A stretch of 8,854 bases of DNA from an uncultured Polyangiaceae bacterium (GCA_938004815.1 CALKVR010000171.1:1-8854); one strand, 5' to 3'. Positions 1-8,785 are shown, counted from the first letter of the stretch. Notes: generated by a model from the sequence alone, not told the origin. Numbers and translations: made by a program.

Positions 1-1218
1 CGGCTCGAGGGGGCGCGCGCCGCGCTCGCCGTCGGCGACAAAGAGGCATTCGCCAAGATGCTGGACGCAATGCCCGACGACTACCCGAACGGCGACATGA
101 CGGGTGACGGCATCTTCATGCGGGCGCTCGAGGCGATGGAGCGCGGCGCGTTCGCCGAAGCCAAGACGTACCTCGGCAAAGGGAACGGCCGCGGCAAAGA
201 GCGCGCGTACTACCGCGCGGGGCGCTTCTCGTACTTCTTGGGGCGCGCCGCCGCGGCCACCGGCCACCGCGACGAGGCGACCGCGTTCTATCAAGCGACC
301 ATCCGCGACTACCCGCTCGGCTACTACGCGGCGCTCGCGGTCGTGCAGCTCGAAGAGGCGGCCCCCGGCGCGGGCAAAGCGGCGCTCGCGGCCACGATGA
401 GCGGTGAGCCCAGTCGCTTGCCGCCCGAGATCGCGGCGGCCTCCGCGAACGATCCCGCGGTCGTGGCCGCGATCGCGGTGGCGCGCGCGAGCGATCCGCG
501 CGGCCTCGACGATCTCTTCGTCGGGGTGAAGCAACGCACCGAGAGCCCCGAGCGAATGCTGTTCGCGGCGCGGCTCTACGCGATCGCGGGAGACCTTCGC
601 CGTGCGCACGGGGTGCTTCGAACAGCGAGCGAGCTCGAGGCACGCGACGGGCGCGTCGAGCTCGAGGCGCTCCGCGACGAGGCGCCGCGCGGCCCCTGGC
701 GCGCGATCTGGGAGCTCGCTTACCCCCGGCTCTACGCCGACGAGGTCGCGGCCGCCTCGGCCGAGAGCGGCGTCCCGCCCGCGCTGCTCTACGCGATCAT
801 GCGCGAAGAGTCGGCGTTCGCGCCCGAGGCGGTCAGCCGGTCCGACGCGCGCGGCCTGTTTCAGGTGATACCGGCGACGGGTGAGCGCATGGCGCGCGGC
901 CTCGGCATCCGCATGAAGGCCGCGACGCTCTTCGAGCCGGGCGCATCGGCGCGCATCGGCGCGCGCTACCTCTCCGGCTTGCGCAGCCGTTTCCAGACCG
1001 CGCCGCTGCTCTGCATCCCGGGCTACAACGCGGGCCCGGGCGCGCCCGAGGCCTGGCTCAAGGACCGGCCCGGGTGGGACTTCGATCTTTGGGTCGAGCG
1101 CATCCCGTACGCGGAGACGCGGGGGTACACGAAGCGCGTCCTCGCGACCTTGTTCACGTACGAGGCGCTGTACGAGCCCGCCGTGGCCGAGACTTGCCGC
1201 ATTCCGGTCAGCCTCTGA
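1..1218 (+). CDS. Soluble lytic murein transglycosylase, Slt70-like (5' truncated)
   Basis: Cleaves the MurNAc-GlcNAc bond of peptidoglycan to give 1,6-anhydro-muropeptides; the family acts in the periplasm. The reading frame is open from base 1, so the true start and any signal peptide lie upstream; the ATG at 58 is internal. The first two thirds are alpha-helical TPR/superhelix-like, with a stretch around 301-345 reading DYPLGYYAALA that resembles the Slt70 U-domain. The C-terminal third is a clear SLT (GH23) domain: the catalytic Glu of MREES is codon 808-810, SRSDARGLFQVIPATG spans about 838-882, YNAGPG is 1024-1041, followed by LWVERIPYAETRGYTKRVL at about 1090-1143. All family landmarks are intact, so it should be active. 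It reads in the same direction as the kinase 45 bases downstream; whether they are co-transcribed is unclear because a promoter-like sequence lies between them. Confidence 0.94.
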   Translation, partial: RLEGARAALAVGDKEAFAKMLDAMPDDYPNGDMTGDGIFMRALEAMERGAFAEAKTYLGKGNGRGKERAYYRAGRFSYFLGRAAAATGHRDEATAFYQATIRDYPLGYYAALAVVQLEEAAPGAGKAALAATMSGEPSRLPPEIAAASANDPAVVAAIAVARASDPRGLDDLFVGVKQRTESPERMLFAARLYAIAGDLRRAHGVLRTASELEARDGRVELEALRDEAPRGPWRAIWELAYPRLYADEVAAASAESGVPPALLYAIMREESAFAPEAVSRSDARGLFQVIPATGERMARGLGIRMKAATLFEPGASARIGARYLSGLRSRFQTAPLLCIPGYNAGPGAPEAWLKDRPGWDFDLWVERIPYAETRGYTKRVLATLFTYEALYEPAVAETCRIPVSL

Positions 1219-1226
1219 GGGGCCTT

Positions 1227-1253
1227 TTGACCTGCCGAGCTTCCCTGTAGAGT
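1227..1253 (+). promoter_or_regulatory. Putative sigma-70-like promoter of the kinase gene
   Basis: TTGACC at 1227-1232 matches five of six bases of the -35 consensus. TAGAGT at 1248-1253 matches four of six of the -10 consensus, with a 15-base spacer that is slightly short. Transcription would begin at about 1260, only a few bases before the ATG at 1264. The 18 bases before that ATG are C-rich and hold no Shine-Dalgarno sequence, which would fit a leaderless or near-leaderless mRNA. In GC-rich DNA such matches can arise by chance. Confidence 0.33.
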
Positions 1254-1263
1254 CCCCCTCCCC

Positions 1264-2586
<1,323 letters not shown>

Positions 2587-2605
2587 TCTGCCCCGCTCGT
2601 GCTTC

Positions 2606-2612
2606 GAAGGAG
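2606..2612 (+). promoter_or_regulatory. Ribosome binding site fixing the DUF1232 gene start
   Basis: GAAGGAG lies six bases upstream of the ATG at 2619. This strong Shine-Dalgarno sequence decides the start. An in-frame ATG at 2514, inside the kinase gene, would add 35 Arg/Pro-rich residues with no ribosome binding site. Confidence 0.8.
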
Positions 2613-2618
2613 CCTCTC

Positions 2619-3152
2619 ATGACCGATCTCCAGAACCGCTGCCTCGACGCTTTCCCCGAGTGGCTGCGCGGCTTGTCCAACGACGCGACCGAGCTCTCCG
2701 CCGTGGTCGGCGACGAGGCCGTGCCGCAACCGGCGCGCCTCCACGCGGCCTCGGCGCTCAACTACCTCTTCAAGTCGCTCGATCTCATCCCCGACGGCAT
2801 CGAAGATCTCGGCTTCCTCGACGACGCGTTCGTCCTGCGGGTGGCGGCCAAGCTGGCCAAAGACAGGGGCGGCAGCGGCGCGACGCTCGATCGCCTCGCG
2901 GGCGGCGTCGCCCTCATCGAAGAGCTGCTCGGCAAAGACTTCTCGCGCCTCGTCACCTACGTCGAGGGTCTCGTCCACGGCGCGGCGCGCGGCCGCACCG
3001 CCGAAGAGGTCGTCGGCGACCCGAACGTCCGCGCCGCGTTCACCACCGAGCTCTCGGCCTGGGCGTCCGGCTACCAAGCGCCCACGTTCGCGCGCGACGA
3101 AAAGAACCTCGTCAAGCTGACGTCGTTCTTGTCGGCCAAGCTCCCCGGCTGA
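2619..3152 (+). CDS. DUF1232 (YkvA-like) domain protein
   Basis: A 177-residue protein whose central segment, about residues 45-75 (ALNYLFKSLDLIPDGIEDLG then FLDDAFVLRVAAK), matches the DUF1232 signature: a short hydrophobic stretch, the DLIPD motif and a following G-(F/Y)-LDD motif. The domain is widespread in bacteria and its biochemical role is not established. It is often thought to be membrane-associated, but here the hydrophobic stretches are short and I see no clear transmembrane helix or signal peptide. The remainder is predicted helical, with a C-terminal half rich in charged residues. It follows the kinase stop by 32 bases with no terminator between, so it is probably in one transcript with it and could be a partner or substrate; that is inference. 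Its stop faces the DNA ligase stop 21 bases away. Confidence 0.85.
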   Translation: MTDLQNRCLDAFPEWLRGLSNDATELSAVVGDEAVPQPARLHAASALNYLFKSLDLIPDGIEDLGFLDDAFVLRVAAKLAKDRGGSGATLDRLAGGVALIEELLGKDFSRLVTYVEGLVHGAARGRTAEEVVGDPNVRAAFTTELSAWASGYQAPTFARDEKNLVKLTSFLSAKLPG

Positions 3153-3173
3153 GCGCCGCCGCCGAGCGCCGCG

Positions 3174-4139
3174 TCACGGGCGCGGGGGCCACGCGGCGTC
3201 GATGCGGACACCGACGAACGAAGGAAATCGCGGCACCCCGCCGTCCGAGAGCTCCTGGTAGCGGTACGTGATCACCGCGCCGATGGGCGGCGGCCGGCTT
3301 CGCTCGTCGTCGGTGAACCCGGTGCCGACGCTGAACCGTTTGCCGTCGGGCATCGCCACCAAGAGCGCCCCGAGACGCCCCTTGTGCTTGCCCAGGCCCG
3401 GCAGGTGCTCGACCACGATCGCCTCGGCGTCGTGGAACGTCTTGACCTTGAGCAACGACCGCGACCGTCCGATCTCGTACGCGGACCCCGGTCTGCGCAT
3501 CATGAGCCCCTCACCGCCCTCACGCTCGACCCGATCGAGCTCGGCGCGCAAGTGATCGATGCCGCCGCACCGCTCCTGCGGGTGCAGGCGCGCGTGCCCG
3601 ACCGCGGACGCGGCGACGGCAGCCTCGGCCGCGCGCAAGCGGTCCTCGAACGGCCCTGCGACCGCCGGCGCGTCGAACACGACGAACACGATCTCTCTCC
3701 AGTCCTCGCTCGCATCCTGGCGCCGAACGATGCTCACGGTCCGCTGGAACTTGCGCCGGCCGCCCCAGAGCTCGCCGTCGAGGACCATGCTGGGCAGCGC
3801 AGAGGTGAACCACGCAGGAGCCACGAAGGCGTTCCCGAGCCGCGAGATCAGCGAGCCGCCGTCCCAATACGCGCGCACGCCGTCGAGCTTCTCGCTCATC
3901 CACCAGCCCGTCAGGTCCGCGACGCTGTCCCAGCTGTGCGCGAGCAGAATCGGCGGCGCCGCTCCCGCTGCGCGCACCGTGGGCCCGGGCTCGCGCCCCA
4001 CCGCCGCTCGAGCACGCGCGGGTAGAGGCTCGGGAGCCGGCTCCGCCGTCTGCCGCCACGTCTGCCCCGGCGCGGGCGCGCGCGTCGTCCCCTCCGGAAC
4101 GGTGCGCCACCAAGGGATCGGCTTGTCGGGCTTGGCCAT
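3174..4139 (-). CDS. Minimal ATP-dependent DNA ligase (LigE-like core)
   Basis: Seals nicks in duplex DNA via ligase-adenylate and DNA-adenylate intermediates. It has 321 residues. The nucleotidyltransferase domain spans about 64-235: motif I SEKLDGVRAYWDG with nucleophile Lys84, Arg100 in LISRLGN, motif III LDGELWGGR (120-128), FVVFDAP (152-158), motif IV EGLMMRRP (210-217), and motif V SLLKVK (228-233). A small OB fold follows (about 236-321), with GKHKGRLGALL, GTGFTDDER and VITYRY, then PRFPSF near the end, as in LigE-type and Chlorella-virus-type minimal ligases. There is no extra DNA-binding domain. Residues 1-62 are a Pro/Ala/Arg-rich extension without the hydrophobic signal peptide usual for LigE, so the enzyme is probably cytoplasmic. 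The ATG is supported by a GAGGG ribosome binding site five bases upstream. It is divergent from a WGR-domain gene. Confidence 0.95.
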   Translation of the reverse strand: MAKPDKPIPWWRTVPEGTTRAPAPGQTWRQTAEPAPEPLPARARAAVGREPGPTVRAAGAAPPILLAHSWDSVADLTGWWMSEKLDGVRAYWDGGSLISRLGNAFVAPAWFTSALPSMVLDGELWGGRRKFQRTVSIVRRQDASEDWREIVFVVFDAPAVAGPFEDRLRAAEAAVAASAVGHARLHPQERCGGIDHLRAELDRVEREGGEGLMMRRPGSAYEIGRSRSLLKVKTFHDAEAIVVEHLPGLGKHKGRLGALLVAMPDGKRFSVGTGFTDDERSRPPPIGAVITYRYQELSDGGVPRFPSFVGVRIDAAWPPRP

Positions 4140-4144
4140 GGCCG

Positions 4145-4149
4145 CCCTC
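4145..4149 (-). promoter_or_regulatory. Ribosome binding site of the DNA ligase gene
   Basis: On the minus strand GAGGG, within a purine-rich run (4145-4156), ends five bases before the ATG whose first base is 4139. It supports the long start that includes the Pro/Ala-rich N-terminal extension. Confidence 0.65.
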
Positions 4150-4167
4150 TCTTCTCTATCATTCGTG

Positions 4168-4183
4168 GGTCTAGTCCCCCTAG
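4168..4183. promoter_or_regulatory. Possible operator: imperfect palindrome with paired CTAG
   Basis: In the 80-base divergent spacer, GGGTCTAGTCCC (4168-4179) is an imperfect palindrome with a CTAG core, and a second CTAG lies at 4180-4183. The tetranucleotide is usually rare in GC-rich genomes, so two within 13 bases between two divergent genes could mark a regulator site. No regulator gene is visible nearby and the symmetry is short. Confidence 0.2.
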
Positions 4184-4203
4184 CGGTGGCGTGCGGTCGT
4201 CGA

Positions 4204-4215
4204 TAGCCTCCGGAG
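4204..4215 (+). promoter_or_regulatory. Start region of the WGR-propeller gene: possible -10 and Shine-Dalgarno
   Basis: GGAG at 4212-4215 lies four bases before the ATG at 4220, a slightly short but acceptable ribosome binding site. TAGCCT at 4204-4209 fits the loose TANNNT -10 pattern and ends 10 bases before the ATG, the same spacing as the TAGAGT element before the kinase gene. I find no good -35 upstream. If the -10 were real, the ribosome binding site would sit at the very 5' end of the transcript, so the two readings compete. Confidence 0.3.
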
Positions 4216-4219
4216 CCCC

Positions 4220-5647
4220 ATGGCCGAAGAGCGCACCTACCTCGAGCTCTCCGAAGACGGTGGCAAGTCGCACAAGTTCTACGAGGTGATCGTTCGCGGC
4301 GCCGAGCTCAGCATCCGGTTCGGTCGCATCGGCGATCAGGGACAGACGCAGGTCAAGACGTTCCCGTCCGAGGACAAGGCGCGCGCCGAGGCGCAAAAGA
4401 AGATCGGCGAGAAGACGAAGAAGGGGTACGCCCCGGCGGTGATCGGCGAGCGCAAGAAGCGCTCGGTCACACGTCGCGAGGTCGCCAGCCACCGCTCGAC
4501 CGCCACCCAGGCCCCCGTCGTGTGGAAGTTCGCATCGGGCGAGCGCGCGTTCGGCATCTTCATCGACGACGCGCGGTGCTGGCTCGGGAACGAGGCGGGC
4601 AGCATCTTCTCCGTCGATCATGACGGAAATGTCCTTGGCCAGCTGCGCCTCCCCGATGGCGTAAAGTGCATCGTCGCCGACGACGACTGGCTGTACGCCG
4701 GGTGCGACGACGGCAAGGTCTACGATCTGGGCGGCAAGGTCCCCCGCGTGGCGTACGAGATCGCCGACGACGTCGACATCTTCTGGCTCGACATCCGCGA
4801 CGGCGTGCTCGCGGTCTCGGACGCGAGCGGCAACGTGGTGACGATCAACCACGAGGACGAGTCGCAGTGGCAGAAAAAGTCCGAGGGCACGCACGGGTGG
4901 ATGGTGCGCTGCGACGAGCTCGGCGTGTACCACGGCACCTCGGCCGGCGTGACGATGTACGACTGGGAGGACGGCTCGCCGATCTGGCACAGACGCACCA
5001 CCGGCGACGTTCTGTTCGGCTGGCAAGAAGAGTCGACGCTCTTCGCGTCGACCGACAAGAACACCGTGCACCGATTCAGCAAGCGCGGCGAGGGTGAGGT
5101 CGTCTACGCCTGCGACGCCTCGGTGTTCTCGTGCGCCGCGGCCGAAGACGGCAAGTACGTCTTCGCGGCCGACAACTGCTCCAGCGTCTACTGCTTCGCC
5201 GCCACCGGCGAGCGCCTGTGGAAGCTCGCGACCGGCTGCGGGTCGGTCCTCTCGATGCAGTTCTTTCGCGACCGCCTCTACATGGTCACGACCGACGGCT
5301 TCCTCGCCGCGGTCGACGCGAGTGAGGCGGCCATCGCGGCGGCGCAAGCGGGCACGGTGCCGAAGGCGCGCGAGATCAAGGCGCCCGCGCCCGTGGCGGC
5401 CCAGACGTCGACGGCGGTCGAGACGACGCGCGACGCGACCGGTGGGGTGGTGGTCGAGTGCTACCGAGACGGCACGCGCCTCCGCGTGCGGCCGCTCTCC
5501 GACGGCTTCGATCGCAGCTTCAACGTCCAGTTCCCGAAAGACATCCGCGAAGAGGGCGCGCGCTACGTGGTCGAAGAGCTTCGTCAGTCGGGCCGCGGCG
5601 GGTTCTACCGCGTCCACGGGAGCATCCAGAAGTTGGTCTCCGCGTGA
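4220..5647 (+). CDS. WGR domain / PQQ-like beta-propeller protein with unassigned C-terminal domain
   Basis: A 475-residue protein with three parts. Residues about 5-75 are a WGR domain: FYEVIVRGAEL leads into RFGRIGDQGQ, where Phe34 replaces the name-giving Trp, followed by the usual KTFPSEDKARAEAQKKI helix. WGR domains occur in PARPs, where they bind DNA breaks, and in E. coli MolR. Residues about 100-370 form a beta-propeller of PQQ/WD-like blades, with repeated units such as GSIFSVDHDGNVL, GKVYDLGGK, and SSVYCFAATGERLWKL; such propellers are usually binding platforms. It holds nine cysteines. An Ala/Pro linker (about 376-405) leads to a compact C-terminal segment (about 408-475, VRPLSDGFDRSFNVQFP then REEGARYVVEEL) that I cannot assign to a family. 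No signal peptide or membrane helix, so probably cytoplasmic. It is first in a tight operon and divergent from a DNA ligase gene. A role in DNA-end recognition is inference. Confidence 0.85.
   Translation: MAEERTYLELSEDGGKSHKFYEVIVRGAELSIRFGRIGDQGQTQVKTFPSEDKARAEAQKKIGEKTKKGYAPAVIGERKKRSVTRREVASHRSTATQAPVVWKFASGERAFGIFIDDARCWLGNEAGSIFSVDHDGNVLGQLRLPDGVKCIVADDDWLYAGCDDGKVYDLGGKVPRVAYEIADDVDIFWLDIRDGVLAVSDASGNVVTINHEDESQWQKKSEGTHGWMVRCDELGVYHGTSAGVTMYDWEDGSPIWHRRTTGDVLFGWQEESTLFASTDKNTVHRFSKRGEGEVVYACDASVFSCAAAEDGKYVFAADNCSSVYCFAATGERLWKLATGCGSVLSMQFFRDRLYMVTTDGFLAAVDASEAAIAAAQAGTVPKAREIKAPAPVAAQTSTAVETTRDATGGVVVECYRDGTRLRVRPLSDGFDRSFNVQFPKDIREEGARYVVEELRQSGRGGFYRVHGSIQKLVSA
5644..5647 (+). promoter_or_regulatory. 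GTGA stop/start overlap (translational coupling)
   Basis: The GTG start (5644-5646) overlaps the TGA stop (5645-5647) of the WGR-propeller gene. The preceding bases carry no strong Shine-Dalgarno sequence, as expected if ribosomes reinitiate after terminating. This fixes the start of the HEAT-repeat protein at the beginning of its WGR-like domain. An in-frame ATG at 5458 would prepend 62 Arg/Pro-rich residues read out of frame from the upstream gene. Confidence 0.75.
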
Positions 5648-8600
5648 AGCTCGTTCGTCAGGTCGTTCTCGTCTACCTCGAAGGGCGGACCGAGAAGGTC
5701 TACGAGATAGATCTCGCCGAGGTCGGCTCGAACCAGTACGTCGTCAACTTTCGCTACGGCAAGCGCGGCGCCGCCCTCAAAGACGGGTCCAAGACGCCGA
5801 TGCCGGTGCCTATGGGCGAGGCGCTCCGCGTCTACGATCGCCTCGTCGCGCAAAAGACCGAGCAGGGCTACCTCTCCGAGGGCGCGGTCGTGCGTCCACC
5901 TCCCGGCGCGGCGCCCCCGGCGCGCGCCCCTGCCACGCCCACCGCTCCGCGCGCCGCGGCCCCCTCGGGCCCCGACCCGCGCGCGCACAAGATCCTCGAG
6001 CGCTTGTCCACGCCCCCGAGCGATCGCCGATGGTTTCGTCGCGGCGCGGCCGCCTCGTCGTGGCGCCTCGAGCGCGTGATCTGGCGAGCGGGCGAGCTCC
6101 GGCTGCGTGAGGCCGAGCCGCTCCTCCTGCGCCTCGTCGGCACGGCCGCCGCGAGCGACGACGCGAACGAGGGCGGGCGAGGGATGCGGGACTACTGCAT
6201 CGCCTGGGCGCTCGGGCGCTGCGGCTCCGACGCCAGCATCTCGACGCTGGGGCGCCTCTACGGCGACGCCTCGACGCCGCCGCACGTCCGCCGGATCGCG
6301 TGCGAGGCTTTGATCGCACTCTCGGACGACGCCACCAAGCGAGAGTTTCGCGACGACTTGATCGAGAAGCTCCCCGAGGCGCTTCGGGCTGCCGCCAAGG
6401 GCGACGACCCGAACGCGTTCGGGCTCGCGCTCGGCGCGTACTTCGGCGCCGGCGACAAGTCGCGCATCGACGTCCTCGAGACGCTCTACACGATCGACAC
6501 GCCGGCCGTCCGCGCGTCGGTGCTCGAGGCCATCGGCGGCCCGCTCAAGGCGCCCCTCTTCCGCGTCCTCCGCCACATTTTCAAGGCCGCCGAGTACCGC
6601 CGCGACGCCGAGGTGTTCGGGCGCATCGCTCACCGCTTCGAAAAGGAGCGCGCCAACCCGTCGCCATGGGATCCGCGCCAGCGCAAGGACGCCCCGTTCG
6701 GGCCCGGCACGCGCCTCTACATGCGGCGCCGGGTCTGGCGCACCCTCAGGCGCCTCGGCGAGATCGCCGACCCCGACTACGTGAAGATGGCGGTCGGCGT
6801 GCTGCTCCCGTTCCAAGACGCCGACGCGGGCGAGGCGCGCCGCTCGGGTGATGCCCGCTACGATCGGTTCGCCGCGTACTGGGCCTTCAACCACATCCTC
6901 TACGGGCAGAGCTCTCGCTACGAGCCATCGCCGCGCGGCCGGCTCTGGCGATGCAGCTCGCCCTACCGGCCGGGCGGGCTGCCGCCTCCCGGCCGAGAAG
7001 AGGCGTTTCCTGCGCTCTGGGAGCAGAAGCCCGCCGGCCTGATGCCCCTCGCGGCAGAGTCGGCGTGCCTGCCCGTGCACGAGATGGCGGCCAAGGCGCT
7101 CTCGGCCTGCCCCGCTTTCCTCGACGCGCTGGACGTCGACGATCTCGTCATGCTCCTCGGGCGTCCGTACGAGCCGACGGCCAAGCTCGGCTTCGACCTC
7201 GCCAAGCGCCGCTACGTCGAGGCTCGCCCCGACCCGGCGCTCCTCCTCGCGCTCGCCCACGCCGTCTACAAGCCCGCACGCGAGCAGGCCTACGTGTGGA
7301 TCGAGCGCGCCCAGAGCTCCCTTTCCTCACAGTCGGCATTCCTCGCGTCGCTCGTCCTGTCGCCGCGTGAAGACACCCGCGCGTTCACGCGCCGGTGGCT
7401 CCGCACGCTCTCGCTCGCACCCGACGTCGGCGCGGCGCTGCTGGGCCGGGTCATCGTCGGCCTGCTCGCTCTGTCGCCGGCGAGCGCCGACGACGCGGCC
7501 ATCGCGATCGACGCGGCTCGCCTCGTCGTCGCGGCGCTCGATCCGTTCCTGAAGGGCGCGTCGATCGGGGTGGTGCGTGACCTCATCGCGCACCCGCTCG
7601 CGGGCTGCCAAGAGCTCGGGGCCGAGCTCCTCTCGCGGTTCGACGCGCGCTCGGGTCTCATCCCGCAAGACCTGGTGCTCGGCCTCCTCCACTCGCCGCA
7701 CGGCGGCGTACGGGCGGTGGGGCTGCGGCTGATCTCGGAGCTCTCCGACGAGGTCCTGCTGATGGCCGACCGCCTGGTCGCGCGCCTCGTCTGCGACAAG
7801 AACCCCGACGTCCGCGCGGTCGGGCGCACCATCGTCCAGCGACTGGCGCGCACGCAGCCCGAGGCGGCGGCGCAGCTCGCCGAGCAGCTGGTGGCGGCGC
7901 TCGTCCGCCGCAAGCTCCCCGACGGCGTCCCCTCGTTCGTGCTCGCCGTCCTGAAAGACGACCTGAGAGCCGGCCTCGCGTCGCTCCCGCAAGGCGCCGT
8001 GTGGCAGCTCGTGACCTCGGAGTCGCAGCACGCGCAGGAGCTCGGCGGCATCCTCTTGCCGACGCACCTCCCCAAAGAGTCGCTCACCATCGAGCAGATC
8101 GTGGCGCTCGCCAGCCACGACGTCCTCGCCGTCCGCGAGGCGGCGTGGGCCATGTGCGAGGCGAGCGTACCGCGCCTCGCCGACACGCTGCCCGAGGCGG
8201 TGCGCATCCTCGACGCCAAGTGGGACGACTCGCGCGCCTGGGCCAAGCGGTTCTTCCGCGAGAGGTTCGCGCCGGAGGCGTTCACGGTCGACGTCGTCAC
8301 GACCATCATCGACAGCGTGCGCGACGACGTGCAGACCTTCGGCCGCGAGATGGCCCAGCGCGGGTTCCGCGCCGAAGACGGCCCGGCCATGCTCGAGCGA
8401 ACGGCCGAGCACCCGACGCGCAACGTCCAGCTCTTCGCGACCAACTACCTCGACCGCTTCGCGTCCGGGAACCTCGAGCGGATCGAAAAGCTCGTGCCCT
8501 ATTTCACCAGCGTCCTCAGCCGCGTGAACCAGGGGCGCGTGGCCAAGGCGCGCGTGCTCGCGTTCCTGCGCGCCGAGGGGCTGAAGAGCGAGCCGGCGGC

Positions 8601-8784
8601 GCGGCTCGTGGTCGCGATCTTGGAGCGCATCTCGGCGACCATTTCGATCGAGTACAGGGCGCAGACCATCGAGGCGATGGTCGCGGTGGGGCGAGCGCAT
8701 CCGAACGTGGTGCTACCCCTGAAGACGCGCCCCCCCGAGAGGCGCGCGGGCAGCCTCGCGCGCGCCCAGGGAGCGAGGCGGTAG
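5644..8784 (+). CDS. WGR-like domain / HEAT-repeat protein (MolR-like)
   Basis: I place the start at GTG 5644, whose GTGA overlaps the upstream stop by four bases, implying translational coupling; this gives 1046 residues. Residues 1-80 are a second, more divergent WGR-like domain: VYEIDLAEVG, then FRYGKRG (36-42), with Tyr38 at the Trp position, then a helix like MGEALRVYDRLVAQKTEQGY. Residues 83-112 are an Ala/Pro linker. The rest is a long alpha-helical solenoid with HEAT-like units, for example VRRIACEALIALSD (215-228), VRAVGLRLISEL (about 690-701) and VREAAWAMCEA (about 829-840). A segment with EEAFPALWEQKP (452-463) and LPVHEMAAKAL (476-486) resembles what I recall from MolR-type WGR proteins. 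No catalytic motif is evident, so it is probably a large scaffold. The C-terminus is an Arg-rich tail. Product function is unknown; partnership with the upstream WGR protein is likely from coupling. Confidence 0.85.
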   Translation: MKLVRQVVLVYLEGRTEKVYEIDLAEVGSNQYVVNFRYGKRGAALKDGSKTPMPVPMGEALRVYDRLVAQKTEQGYLSEGAVVRPPPGAAPPARAPATPTAPRAAAPSGPDPRAHKILERLSTPPSDRRWFRRGAAASSWRLERVIWRAGELRLREAEPLLLRLVGTAAASDDANEGGRGMRDYCIAWALGRCGSDASISTLGRLYGDASTPPHVRRIACEALIALSDDATKREFRDDLIEKLPEALRAAAKGDDPNAFGLALGAYFGAGDKSRIDVLETLYTIDTPAVRASVLEAIGGPLKAPLFRVLRHIFKAAEYRRDAEVFGRIAHRFEKERANPSPWDPRQRKDAPFGPGTRLYMRRRVWRTLRRLGEIADPDYVKMAVGVLLPFQDADAGEARRSGDARYDRFAAYWAFNHILYGQSSRYEPSPRGRLWRCSSPYRPGGLPPPGREEAFPALWEQKPAGLMPLAAESACLPVHEMAAKALSACPAFLDALDVDDLVMLLGRPYEPTAKLGFDLAKRRYVEARPDPALLLALAHAVYKPAREQAYVWIERAQSSLSSQSAFLASLVLSPREDTRAFTRRWLRTLSLAPDVGAALLGRVIVGLLALSPASADDAAIAIDAARLVVAALDPFLKGASIGVVRDLIAHPLAGCQELGAELLSRFDARSGLIPQDLVLGLLHSPHGGVRAVGLRLISELSDEVLLMADRLVARLVCDKNPDVRAVGRTIVQRLARTQPEAAAQLAEQLVAALVRRKLPDGVPSFVLAVLKDDLRAGLASLPQGAVWQLVTSESQHAQELGGILLPTHLPKESLTIEQIVALASHDVLAVREAAWAMCEASVPRLADTLPEAVRILDAKWDDSRAWAKRFFRERFAPEAFTVDVVTTIIDSVRDDVQTFGREMAQRGFRAEDGPAMLERTAEHPTRNVQLFATNYLDRFASGNLERIEKLVPYFTSVLSRVNQGRVAKARVLAFLRAEGLKSEPAARLVVAILERISATISIEYRAQTIEAMVAVGRAHPNVVLPLKTRPPERRAGSLARAQGARR

Positions 8785-8785
8785 G

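Noticed and set aside
1210..1228. Small hairpin GCCTC/GGGGC followed by CTTTT, overlapping the transglycosylase stop codon; possible intrinsic terminator.
   Set aside because: The stem is five base pairs with a wobble and the T run is only four bases, too weak to call.
3153..3173. Possible bidirectional terminator between the convergent DUF1232 and ligase genes.
   Set aside because: The 21 bases are a GCC-repeat-like sequence without a convincing inverted repeat or T tract on either strand.
3911..5617. A 568-codon open frame on the minus strand across the ligase start and the WGR-propeller gene.
   Set aside because: It is antisense to well-supported genes, has a low-complexity Arg/Asp/Val/Ala composition and no recognisable motif. 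Long antisense open frames are expected at this GC content.
5458..5643. Upstream in-frame ATG extension of the WGR-HEAT protein by 62 residues.
   Set aside because: The added stretch is Arg/Pro-rich and is the shifted reading of the upstream gene's conserved C-terminal domain. The GTGA overlap start begins exactly at the WGR-like domain.
5605..8700. Two long minus-strand open frames (5605-7260 and 7327-8700) opposite the WGR-HEAT gene.
   Set aside because: They mirror the codon pattern of the coding strand and encode repetitive Arg/Glu/Ala/Val-rich sequence with no domain. The plus-strand protein has coherent helical repeats.
8700..8784. Possible frameshift near the end of the WGR-HEAT gene: a run of seven C (8730-8736) before an Arg-rich tail.
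   Set aside because: Neither alternative frame gives a more protein-like ending, and the present stop sits at a natural distance from the next gene start. A sequencing indel cannot be excluded.
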